Below are positions 6,970 to 16,188 of a stretch of DNA of 64,000 nucleotides, piece by piece (the stretch's first letter is position 1; the number at the start of each line of letters is the position of its first letter). Both the position numbers and the translations under genes were made by a program. Below the pieces are notes generated by a model, which was given only the letters and a program-made list of their open reading frames with translations, made no database searches and had not been told where the DNA came from. The stretch comes from Bacteroidota bacterium (GTDB lineage: Bacteria > Bacteroidota > Bacteroidia > Bacteroidales > NBLH01). The stretch is taken from assembly GCA_025361565.1 (NCBI GenBank), contig JANYKN010000146.1, positions 1-64,000 of the forward strand, in the 5' to 3' direction.

Positions 6970-7806
6970 ATGACAACCTTACAAACCCCAAACACAGCCT
7001 TCCACAACGGCATTTTTGAACACATTTCGAAAATACGAGTCCCGGTCGATAGCCTAATTGCAAACCGGGCCTATGGCGCCTATGAATTTTTAAGAATAAA
7101 CCATTCTATCCCATTTTATTTAGACAGGCATTTGGAAAGATTTTTTAAAACGCTTGATATTTTGCGATTGAGTGTTCAATTTCAAAGAGTTGAAATTGAG
7201 CAAATAATACATGGAATCATTCAAAAAAACGGAATTTCAGATTTCTATATCAAGCTTTTTGCAGTTCCCGAATCATCGAATAAAGCAGTAAACCCATCCG
7301 AGCTTTTTATCATTCCATGCCAGTTCCCTGATTATCCCGGCGAGATGTACCAAAATGGTGCAAATTTGATACTAAAAGAATATTCACGTTTTTTGCCCGA
7401 AGCCAAAACTACTAATTATGTCGCATCTGTTTATTGGCAGCACGAAATGGATGAAAAACAAGCCATCGATGTGCTTTATTTTGCAGGGGACGAGGTTTTT
7501 GAAACATCAAGAGGAAATCTCTTTTTGGTGAAAGGAAATGAAATTTATACTCCGGATAAAAATATCCTGAAAGGCATTACCCGCAGTATTGTTATGGATT
7601 TGGCAAGTGAAGAAAATCCGGTTAAAGAACTAGCTATTTCTGTAAGGAATCTTTTTTGGGCCGATGAAATTTTCATTACCAGCACCACAAAAAAAATAAT
7701 GCCAATAGTTAAAATCAAGAATGCAACAATTGGCGATAGTTTGGTGGGTCCGGTTTCTAAAAAGATTTTATCTTTATACAATAACAAACTGAATATGAGA
7801 AATTAA
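6970..7806 (+). CDS. Class IV aminotransferase (branched-chain / D-amino acid / ADC lyase type)
   Basis: A 278-residue PLP enzyme of fold type IV. The conserved pieces are AYGAYEFLRI near the start, RHLERFF, and the PLP lysine in AKTTNYVAS. Further on come the phosphate-binding DEVFETSRGNLFLVKG (E-x-x-x-x-N) and the closing ILKGITRSIV. Family members transfer amino groups on branched-chain or D-amino acids, or act as aminodeoxychorismate lyase in folate synthesis. The sequence alone does not settle which. Cytoplasmic. The gene stands alone, between the cassette region and a small secreted protein gene. Confidence 0.85.
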   Translation: MTTLQTPNTAFHNGIFEHISKIRVPVDSLIANRAYGAYEFLRINHSIPFYLDRHLERFFKTLDILRLSVQFQRVEIEQIIHGIIQKNGISDFYIKLFAVPESSNKAVNPSELFIIPCQFPDYPGEMYQNGANLILKEYSRFLPEAKTTNYVASVYWQHEMDEKQAIDVLYFAGDEVFETSRGNLFLVKGNEIYTPDKNILKGITRSIVMDLASEENPVKELAISVRNLFWADEIFITSTTKKIMPIVKIKNATIGDSLVGPVSKKILSLYNNKLNMRN

Positions 7807-7956
7807 GGAATACTTATTATTCATTTTGTAATAATTTTGATTTAGGAAACAGTCAAAGCAAAAATGCCATAACTTTGATATTTATTTCGTTATTGTTTTA
7901 CTATCCTGAGTATTCAGGATTTATTATCGGTTTCAAAACCTGAAAAAACTAAAATA

Positions 7957-8295
7957 ATGAAAACACTGATTTTATTGTTTCTTTTGTTTCATTTGTCGGA
8001 AACTTCAGCAATTTATGGTCAGAAAATTATTCCTGAAAAAGAGTATATATTCATTGGCACATACAATGGACTTAGCAAAGATATTGAGTTCGAATTTATT
8101 GATGATAAGGGTAAGAACTATATTTTCCAGGAAATTGGCGATGAAGTAACCATAGATTTATTCGAAGAAGAAAATATTGACAAGAAATTTGAAATCACAT
8201 GGATAAACGAAACCAGAGAAGTTGTTGATGCTGAAGGTGAATCGACTGGCGAAACTCAAAAAATTAAAATGATTATTTGGCTTAAAGCACTTTAA
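7957..8295 (+). CDS. Small secreted protein, unknown
   Basis: 112 residues. The first 21 or so form a signal peptide (LILLFLLFHLSETSAIYGQ), probably cut after the Gly-Gln. The mature part is about 90 residues, acidic, and predicted to be mostly beta strands (KEYIFIGTYNG, IEFEFIDDKGKNYIF, FEITWINETREVVDAEG). I recognise no family. No cysteine or catalytic signature is present. It stands alone. Confidence 0.72.
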   Translation: MKTLILLFLLFHLSETSAIYGQKIIPEKEYIFIGTYNGLSKDIEFEFIDDKGKNYIFQEIGDEVTIDLFEEENIDKKFEITWINETREVVDAEGESTGETQKIKMIIWLKAL

Positions 8296-8434
8296 TTTAG
8301 CACAAACACTGACAGCTTTTTTATACAACTTATTAGGATTTAAAATTGTTTTTGCTGTTTATAGAATCAACGCTTAAAGTATTATACATTGAAATTAACA
8401 TAAAATAACCCTCAAAAATTCCTAATCTCCTTAG

Positions 8435-10105
<1,671 letters not shown>

Positions 10106-10203
10106 AAAGTGCCTTGAATACTTAAAAATTTGATTGACTGGAGTTAAAAATAAATCAGGGCAATAAAAATTTCAATTTATTTTTTTTATTTCAAAGTATT
10201 TCA

Positions 10204-10821
10204 ATGAATAAAATAGATACCATTATTTTCGATTTGGGTGCCGTTTTAGTTGACTGGAACCCCATGAACGTTTACCTCAAAGCTTTTGAAGGCGATGAAA
10301 AAAAGGCACGATGGTTTTTGGATACTGTTTGTTCTTCTGCTTGGAATACGGCCATTGATGGGGGCAAGGATTGGCAGGAATCAATCGAAGAAAAAATTCT
10401 TGAATTCCCTGAATATGAGAAATATATCAGGTTGTATCGCTCTGAATGGGAATCGATGTTGAATGGAGAAATTTCAGGGACTGTAGAGATTTTAAAACGA
10501 TTAAAAGAATCAGGTAAATACCGATTATACTCTATAACCAATTGGAGTTCCGAAACTTTTGCCATTGCTTTTGAAAGGTATGATTTTTTGAAATGGTTCG
10601 AAGGAATTGCAGTTTCTGGTGATTTGAAAATGATTAAACCACACAAAGAAATTTATTTGCATACCCTTGATAAATACGATATTAAAGCTGAAAACTCCAT
10701 ATTTATTGACGATAACAAAGCAAATTTCGAAACAGCTAATGTTTTAGGGATTAATGGAATTCATTTTAAAAGCCCGGAAGAATTAGAACAATCACTTAAG
10801 CAATTTAATTTAGAGTTTTAG
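10204..10821 (+). CDS. HAD-superfamily hydrolase (subclass IA, YihX-like)
   Basis: A 205-residue cytoplasmic phosphatase. Motif I is IIFDLGAVLVDWNP with nucleophile Asp10. Motif II is the SITNWS segment, motif III the lysine in LKMIKPHKEIY, and motif IV FIDDNKAN. A small helical cap lies between motifs I and II (about 20-100). Length and motif spacing match YihX-type sugar-phosphate phosphatases and related haloacid dehalogenase-like enzymes; the substrate cannot be read from sequence. Single gene, followed by a long inverted repeat shared with the convergent DUF6155 gene. Confidence 0.87.
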   Translation: MNKIDTIIFDLGAVLVDWNPMNVYLKAFEGDEKKARWFLDTVCSSAWNTAIDGGKDWQESIEEKILEFPEYEKYIRLYRSEWESMLNGEISGTVEILKRLKESGKYRLYSITNWSSETFAIAFERYDFLKWFEGIAVSGDLKMIKPHKEIYLHTLDKYDIKAENSIFIDDNKANFETANVLGINGIHFKSPEELEQSLKQFNLEF

Positions 10822-10835
10822 TGAATTATCATATA

Positions 10836-10917
10836 AAACCCGTCAGGTTTCAACTTGAGAGATCAATGAAGGTTTTATAAATTCATCGTATTAATTAAAT
10901 TCAAACCTGACGGGTTT
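10836..10917. repeat. Inverted repeat between convergent genes
   Basis: AAACCCGTCAGGTTT (10836-10850) is perfectly complemented by AAACCTGACGGGTTT (10903-10917), with a 52-base loop. The right arm overlaps the last codons of the convergent DUF6155 gene. It may act as a bidirectional terminator. The arm sequence resembles AACCTGACAGGTTT-type intergenic repeats of Bacteroidota, from memory. Confidence 0.7.
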
Positions 10918-11428
10918 GTTGTTTCACCACCAAAGCCTTCCCAAATAACCGGTAATTAAACCAATGCTGCTTTCCTGCAGTATCTGCTATCCTATTTAAT
11001 CTAACTGTAAATGAAGCAGAAATTCCCTGAATATTTATAAATTCAACCGCCTCTTCAAAAGATCTAAGCATACTTTTATAAAAAGCCTCCTGCCTGATTT
11101 CCCTTTCGTCCGATAAAGTTTGGGCTATCTCAATATTATAAAGCATAATATCTGCAATCAACATAGGATCAACTCCCAATAGAATAAAGTGTTTGATGTA
11201 TTTTTGTGCAACGGATCTACGCATTTTGGCCTTTCTTCCGTTAGGTGGAAAATATTCCTTCGAAATTTTCTGCTTGCATTCGTCTATTAATTTTTTTTCC
11301 TGCGGATTAAAAACAAAATCATAATAAACTTTTACTTCTTTAAAGCGGTTGTATAAATCTTCAAGCTGCTCTTCGAGTTGCTCTTTGTTCAGTTCGTGTA
11401 GGTATTTTTTTAAATCTCGTTTGCTCAT
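10901..11428 (-). CDS. DUF6155-type conserved protein
   Basis: 175 residues, mostly helical and very charged, starting MSKRDLKKYLHELNKEQLEEQ. Strong landmarks are VKVYYDFVFNPQE, KISKEYFPP, RRSVAQKYIKHF and MLYNIEIAQTLSDE. I recognise this as the uncharacterised DUF6155 family of Bacteroidota, from memory and not by search. No signal peptide or catalytic signature. Its last codons (QQTRQV) are encoded in the right arm of the 10836-10917 inverted repeat, so the C-terminus may have been altered by insertion of that repeat. Confidence 0.75.
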   Translation of the reverse strand: MSKRDLKKYLHELNKEQLEEQLEDLYNRFKEVKVYYDFVFNPQEKKLIDECKQKISKEYFPPNGRKAKMRRSVAQKYIKHFILLGVDPMLIADIMLYNIEIAQTLSDEREIRQEAFYKSMLRSFEEAVEFINIQGISASFTVRLNRIADTAGKQHWFNYRLFGKALVVKQQTRQV

Positions 11429-11452
11429 TGATCTAAATTAATGATTTGTAAA

Positions 11453-11490
11453 TATAGCTATGTTTTTGAATAAGGAATAACATAGCTATA
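11453..11490. repeat. Perfect 12-bp inverted repeat upstream of the DUF6155 gene
   Basis: TATAGCTATGTT (11453-11464) and AACATAGCTATA (11479-11490) are separated by 14 bases. They lie 25 bases upstream of the DUF6155 start and 190 bases from the divergent aldo/keto reductase gene. It could be an operator or an RNA hairpin in the leader. Confidence 0.6.
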
Positions 11491-11679
11491 ATCGGGTTTA
11501 GATTAAGCTGAATGATAATATTTGTTAATTAATAGATAATGAATTTATTACATTGTAAATATCTTTAAATAGTTAGCAAAATTGACATGATTTTAATTTC
11601 TTGTATTTAATTTTATATTAACTTAGCAGATAAAAGGAATTTTCTTTTAATAATGTCCGAACACTTTTAAATCTATCAT

Positions 11680-12633
11680 ATGAAAGTCATTGAATTCAAG
11701 AATCGCGATAAAATGCCCATTTTGGGATTAGGTACCTGGAAATCGGGAAGTGGCGATGTTTATGGCGCAGTCCGCGAAGCCATTAAAATGGGATACCGGC
11801 ACATCGATTGTGCGCCGCTTTATATGAATGAACCTGAAATTGGCCTGGCAATCAACGATGCAATTTTGGATGGTGATGTTGAAAGACAGGACTTATGGAT
11901 TACTTCCAAACTATGGAACAATGCACATGGCTCTGAAAATGTGGTGCCAGCTATAAAAAAAACATTGAAAGATTTGCATCTTGATTATCTCGATTTATGG
12001 CTAATTCACTGGCCAATTGCATTAAGAACCGATGTTAGTTTTCCTAAAAAACCGTCCGATTATTTAAGTCTCGAAGAAATGCCTTTGACTGAAACATGGA
12101 AAGGAATGGAAATGGCTGTTGAACTGGGTTTGGCGCGACATATTGGTGTTTCAAATTTCAGCCTTAAGAAATTATCGGAATTGGTTGGTAATTGTAGAAT
12201 TAAACCTGAAGTATTGCAGGTTGAATTGCATCCACTTTTGCAACAAAAAGAATTGGTTGATTATTGTAAAAACCAAAATATTATAATTACTGCCTATGCC
12301 CCGCTTGGTTCAAAAGATAGGGCATCCGCTATGAAATCTACTGATGAACCGGATTTGATGAAAAATGAGGTTGTTAAAGCAATTGCGGAAAAACACAATT
12401 GTACCCCAGCCCAAATATTACTTGCCTGGCCAATTATGCGAGGAATTTCTGTTATTCCAAAATCGGTGAACTTCAATCGCATGCATGAAAATTTAAAAGC
12501 TGCAGCAATTGTATTAACTGCCGATGATTTGGCTGAAATTGCAAAAATGGACAAGCATTATCGTTTTGTAAACGGAAAATTTTGGGCAATGCCAGGCTGT
12601 GGCTATACTTATGAAAATCTTTGGGATGAGTAG
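11680..12633 (+). CDS. Aldo/keto reductase
   Basis: A 317-residue NADPH-dependent carbonyl reductase of the AKR superfamily with a TIM-barrel fold. The catalytic tetrad is complete: Asp43 and Tyr48 (HIDCAPLYMNE), Lys77 (ITSKLW) and His110 (LIHWP). The NADP-binding end carries VIPKSVNFNRMHEN, the usual IPKS...R motif. The length matches aldose-reductase-like enzymes closely. The substrate is unknown; aldehydes or sugars are likely. Single gene, transcribed toward the convergent hydrogenase cluster. Confidence 0.92.
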   Translation: MKVIEFKNRDKMPILGLGTWKSGSGDVYGAVREAIKMGYRHIDCAPLYMNEPEIGLAINDAILDGDVERQDLWITSKLWNNAHGSENVVPAIKKTLKDLHLDYLDLWLIHWPIALRTDVSFPKKPSDYLSLEEMPLTETWKGMEMAVELGLARHIGVSNFSLKKLSELVGNCRIKPEVLQVELHPLLQQKELVDYCKNQNIIITAYAPLGSKDRASAMKSTDEPDLMKNEVVKAIAEKHNCTPAQILLAWPIMRGISVIPKSVNFNRMHENLKAAAIVLTADDLAEIAKMDKHYRFVNGKFWAMPGCGYTYENLWDE

Positions 12634-12717
12634 AATAATGTAGAAAAATTTTCAGGACTAAATACTAATGAGTGGCGCTTAAGCCTCCTTTCAGGGGGTT
12701 CGAGCAAATCTCTTATT

Positions 12718-13872
12718 TTAATACTCATATCTAACCACTAATTTACCTTTGCAAATCAGCTTTTCCTCAATCAATTGCAGTATTTTTTTACGCGATAAAA
12801 TCCCCTGTTGTTTATAAGCAATATCGTTTTCGATTGGATTGACCGCTTTCCCGATAAATAAATTAATCCTATCCGCGGTTTTGAGCAGTTCAATCAATTC
12901 AAAAACAGCAGATTGATAAACAGATTCACCATCTAATTCTTCGTCCAGCAGATTGTAAACCTGGTTAAGTGTGACAATGCCCTCGGTAACCAAATGAATG
13001 CCTTCCATTTGATATCCAGGTGGCGAAATGGCACTCACGTCATGATTGTCTGTTTCTATTTTTTTATTCAGAATTCTTGATGCGATTTGAGAAGTTGTTC
13101 CACCGCAGATAACCTTTATTCCCAGCGTTCCCATGAAATCTTCAATCATTTTATTATCCAAATGTTTATTGGATGGTGGGCCACTGAGCAGGTTTACAAT
13201 CACCCCTTTTCTAATCTTTACAAACAGCACCGAACAATCATCGCCTTGCTTTCTTCCCCAGTAGTTTTTGGCTTGCTGATGGATATCGTCCGTTAGAATT
13301 TGTCCATTAATCTTTCCGGGGCTTCTTTTTTTATTGATATGACAGGCAACTCCTTCAACTTCCCATCCTTTTGGAAGTCCTTGACCAAGTCCTGCTTGGG
13401 TAATTCCATCGCTCAACAAAAGTATTCCTTCACCAATTGATAAATTACCATTGTTTTCGCTGATTATGGCGTTTCCCAAAGTGTATACCCTATCGGAAAG
13501 TACAGTGGCGGTATTTTCAGTAATTAAAATAGGTAAAGGGCTTTCGTAGGATAAAACGGTCGTGCTTCCATTGTTCAGGATTCGCGCCACCGAAAAAACG
13601 GCGAAAGGTTCATCGGAACCCCAGGCATTGTTCATTGTTTTAACTAGTGCCGAAAAAGCATCGCGCAAGCTGGCTCCATTTTTAATCAGGCTCAAAAAGC
13701 GGGAAACGCACATTTCTGCTGCTATATTTGCTTTGATACCCGCGCCCAAACCATCGCTTAAAATAATGGTTGTTGCATCCACATCATGCACAAAACCAAA
13801 CACATCGCCACAAGGATTGCTTGGATGTTTTGAACTTTGGCAGGTGAAAATATCTGTGTGGATATAGGTCAT
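12718..13872 (-). CDS. SpoIIE/PP2C-type phosphatase of the sensory hydrogenase (HsfB-like)
   Basis: 384 residues. The N-terminal 200 carry SpoIIE-type PP2C motifs: Asp23 in NPCGDVFG, metal-binding ILSDGLGAG, LLLSDGITQ and QGDDCSVL. This is a Ser/Thr phosphatase fold that reverses partner-protein phosphorylation. The C-terminal part (about 215-384) is not recognised. The start codon overlaps the stop of the upstream sensory hydrogenase gene by 4 bases (ATGA), so the two are translationally coupled. From memory, group C [FeFe] hydrogenases are often paired with such phosphatases, as in Thermoanaerobacterium HsfA/HsfB. The likely role is to turn the H2 or redox state sensed by the hydrogenase into dephosphorylation of an unknown target. 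Confidence 0.85.
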   Translation of the reverse strand: MTYIHTDIFTCQSSKHPSNPCGDVFGFVHDVDATTIILSDGLGAGIKANIAAEMCVSRFLSLIKNGASLRDAFSALVKTMNNAWGSDEPFAVFSVARILNNGSTTVLSYESPLPILITENTATVLSDRVYTLGNAIISENNGNLSIGEGILLLSDGITQAGLGQGLPKGWEVEGVACHINKKRSPGKINGQILTDDIHQQAKNYWGRKQGDDCSVLFVKIRKGVIVNLLSGPPSNKHLDNKMIEDFMGTLGIKVICGGTTSQIASRILNKKIETDNHDVSAISPPGYQMEGIHLVTEGIVTLNQVYNLLDEELDGESVYQSAVFELIELLKTADRINLFIGKAVNPIENDIAYKQQGILSRKKILQLIEEKLICKGKLVVRYEY

Positions 13873-15575
13873 TTTTGGATTTCGTTGATTAGCTTGTTCA
13901 TCAGCATTTCGCCATGGGCTGTGTAATCGCCAATAAAACGTGCAAGTTCCTGTGCCATTTTAACTTGATGGTCGATCAAATCTTGCGCTTGAATGGCTGT
14001 TTCGGTTTTTAGATCGCGCAATTTTTCTTTGTTGTGCTGTGTATCGGTAATGTCCACAAATATTCCAACGTATTGATTTTCTTCTTCAATGGGGTAGCAA
14101 ATTTGATGGCAAACCAAATTATACGAATAGTATTTTACGATATCGTTGAAACGGGATTCTTTTTTGGTCAGAAGTTTTTCAAAAGGCTCTGGATCAATTA
14201 AATAAGACAGTTTTTTGCCAACCAATTTATCGGAACAATTAAACATTTTTTGAAACGCCGGATTCATGCTTACAATTTCCAGATTTTTGTTCAGCAAGAT
14301 AATTCCGTTAGGATCAGCATAAATGAGTTTGTCGTTCCGCTGCTCGGCCAATCGGCGCATGTAGGGTATACACATTTCCATTTCGGCAATGCCATTTAAA
14401 ACAGCTATGGCTTTTTCTTTGCAAGTATTGTAGCCACAAGCACCACAGTTAAGTTGGTCTGCTTCTTCCTGTTTTCCATTGCTGCGGAGCACTTCCTGTA
14501 TTTGATCTTCACCAAATACTTTTTCGTATACCCTATTTTTGGGTTGATAATTGGCTTTTAGGATATCCTGAAATTTGGGTACAGGCATTTCCAAAATACC
14601 TTCGGAATGATAATCGGTGATTTCCTGCTTTTTGTGCAAAATATTCTTTTGCCGCAAAACCGGGCTATTGATGCAGCCTGAACGACAAAAAAGTGGTTCA
14701 ATGATGAAGGCTTCTTTGGTTTCGCGGATGGTTTCAATGGCATCTTTTACATCTTCAAAACCACTTAATGCAAATACCTTGTTGTGAGTCAATTCCTGAT
14801 CAATTCCAGCGGTTTTGAGCAAACCGGCTTCCAATGCAAAAAGCTTAGAATAGCCCCCAACTTTATTGTCGAAATTGCTGGCATCGCATTTTTTTAGATC
14901 AATATTTTTGCGGCTGAATATTTCGTTTAGCTCATCGAAAGTGAGTACAGCATCAATCAATTGGCGATATTCGGGCCGACGCGCTTCATCTTTTTTTGCC
15001 ACACAAGGGCCGGCAAATACAATTTTGCAATTTTTACCAAATTCTTTTCTCAACATTTTGGCGTGGGCAATCATTGGAGAAACCACGGGCGTTACGTATT
15101 TGATTTCGTCCTTGCAATATTTTTCAATGTAATTGACAATGGCGGGGCAAGCGGAACAAATATGTGCCTTTTTAGGATTGCCTTCGATTATTTCGCGCGT
15201 TTTTAAAGCCACTTCGTATGCGCCGGTTGCAGTTTCGGCAACTATATCAAAACCGGCTTCGCGCAAAGCGGAAGGCAAGCGTTTTCGTTCCCATTCGTTG
15301 TACACCGAAGCAAATGATGGTGCAATGCTTATCAATACGGGCGTTTGTGAGGCCAGAAAATCATTCACTTCATCCATTTGCCTGATATAAGTTTTTGCGT
15401 GCTGCGGACATTCGGGAATACAAGTTCCGCACGAAATGCAATTTTCGGGAATCACTTTTGCTTGTCCGTTTTCCATTTTAATGGCATTTACGGGGCAAAC
15501 CCGCACACAGCGGTAGCAATCGTGGCATTTGGCTTTGTTGGTGTATACGACGGATTGGGTTTCTGGAATGGTCAT
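13869..15575 (-). CDS. Sensory group C [FeFe] hydrogenase with PAS domain (HsfA/HydS-like)
   Basis: 568 residues. In order: two [4Fe-4S] ferredoxin sites (Cys17/20/23/27 and Cys46/49/52/56), the H-cluster domain (about 75-330), an extra four-Cys Fe-S domain (Cys377, 380, 385, 402), a PAS domain (about 412-515) and a C-terminal coiled helix. H-cluster ligands are Cys143 (CSACP), Cys191 (AGPCVAKKDEA), and Cys297 and Cys301 (CRSGC). The cysteine that carries protons in catalytic enzymes (first C of TSCCP) is Ala142 here, and the third motif lacks GGGQP. Both point to a slow, sensory enzyme. It overlaps the phosphatase gene and follows the hydCBA operon on the same strand, from which it is split by the DUF559 unit. 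Confidence 0.9.
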   Translation of the reverse strand: MTIPETQSVVYTNKAKCHDCYRCVRVCPVNAIKMENGQAKVIPENCISCGTCIPECPQHAKTYIRQMDEVNDFLASQTPVLISIAPSFASVYNEWERKRLPSALREAGFDIVAETATGAYEVALKTREIIEGNPKKAHICSACPAIVNYIEKYCKDEIKYVTPVVSPMIAHAKMLRKEFGKNCKIVFAGPCVAKKDEARRPEYRQLIDAVLTFDELNEIFSRKNIDLKKCDASNFDNKVGGYSKLFALEAGLLKTAGIDQELTHNKVFALSGFEDVKDAIETIRETKEAFIIEPLFCRSGCINSPVLRQKNILHKKQEITDYHSEGILEMPVPKFQDILKANYQPKNRVYEKVFGEDQIQEVLRSNGKQEEADQLNCGACGYNTCKEKAIAVLNGIAEMEMCIPYMRRLAEQRNDKLIYADPNGIILLNKNLEIVSMNPAFQKMFNCSDKLVGKKLSYLIDPEPFEKLLTKKESRFNDIVKYYSYNLVCHQICYPIEEENQYVGIFVDITDTQHNKEKLRDLKTETAIQAQDLIDHQVKMAQELARFIGDYTAHGEMLMNKLINEIQK

Positions 15576-15634
15576 TTTGGTGTTTTTGAATTTGAAGATT
15601 ATTACATCAAATCTTAATTATTACGCTCAAAAGA

Positions 15635-16036
15635 TTATTTAATCAACTCCCCCTTGGCGAAGGGGGTAGGGGGATTGACAATATTTAAGACATAATTTTC
15701 AATACCTCTAATCACATTTTCTAAATCATTAAGAATTTCTTTTTCCGAAAATCTAAAAATATCATATCCAAGATTTTTGAGTAATTTATCTCTCTCAATA
15801 TCTTCATGATATTTAAACTGATGTGAATATCCATCATTTTCAATAATAAGTTTTGTTTTTCTGCAAATGAAATCCACTATATATTTATCGATGGAAAATT
15901 GTCTGTTAAATTGCATACCATTCATTTGTTTGTTTCTGAGGACTTTTGTCCATAATATAATTTCGCCAGGAGTCGAATTCTTTCTAAGTTTTTGTGAAAA
16001 TATTTTATGCGATTTATTATAGTTTGATTTTTCCAT
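15635..16036 (-). CDS. DUF559 endonuclease-like protein
   Basis: 133 residues of the DUF559 (Vsr/restriction-like fold) family: LRKNSTPGEIILWTKVLRNKQ, FNRQFSIDKYIVDFICRKTKLIIENDGYSH, RDKLLKNLGYDIFRFSEKEI. The usual family text is E-[VIL]-D-G-x-x-H; here Glu-Asn-Asp-Gly-Tyr-Ser-His, so the acidic and His residues remain. Family members are widespread, often plasmid- or repeat-associated, and thought to be nucleases; activity is unproven. The C-terminal codons (NPPTPFAKGELIK) are encoded inside one of two 38-bp inverted repeats that bracket the gene, which suggests the gene travels as a small unit. It interrupts the hydrogenase gene cluster. Confidence 0.82.
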   Translation of the reverse strand: MEKSNYNKSHKIFSQKLRKNSTPGEIILWTKVLRNKQMNGMQFNRQFSIDKYIVDFICRKTKLIIENDGYSHQFKYHEDIERDKLLKNLGYDIFRFSEKEILNDLENVIRGIENYVLNIVNPPTPFAKGELIK

Positions 16037-16090
16037 TTCTCAAATTAATTAATCAATCCCCCAACCCCCTTCTCCAAGGTGGAATTGGGA
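15641..16090. mobile_element. Putative DUF559 mobile unit with terminal inverted repeats
   Basis: The sequence at 16053-16090 begins TCAATCCCCCAACCCCC. The reverse complement of 15641-15678 begins TCAATCCCCCTACCCCC. Over 38 positions I count about 31 matches, including CCTTC-CCAAGG. Each end is itself partly palindromic. The unit of 450 bp holds only the DUF559 gene. No target-site duplication could be assigned with confidence. Confidence 0.5.
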
Positions 16091-16188
16091 CTTATTAGCT
16101 ATTTTACATTTTTTAAGATGCAGGAAACTTAAATAATTATCTTTTTATTCAATAATATAAACTTCGAAATTAAACAATATATGACACT

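Noticed and set aside
13869-15575. Catalytic (group A) hydrogenase
   Set aside because: The proton-transfer Cys is Ala, the third H-cluster motif lacks GGGQP, and a PAS domain is present; a sensory role fits better.
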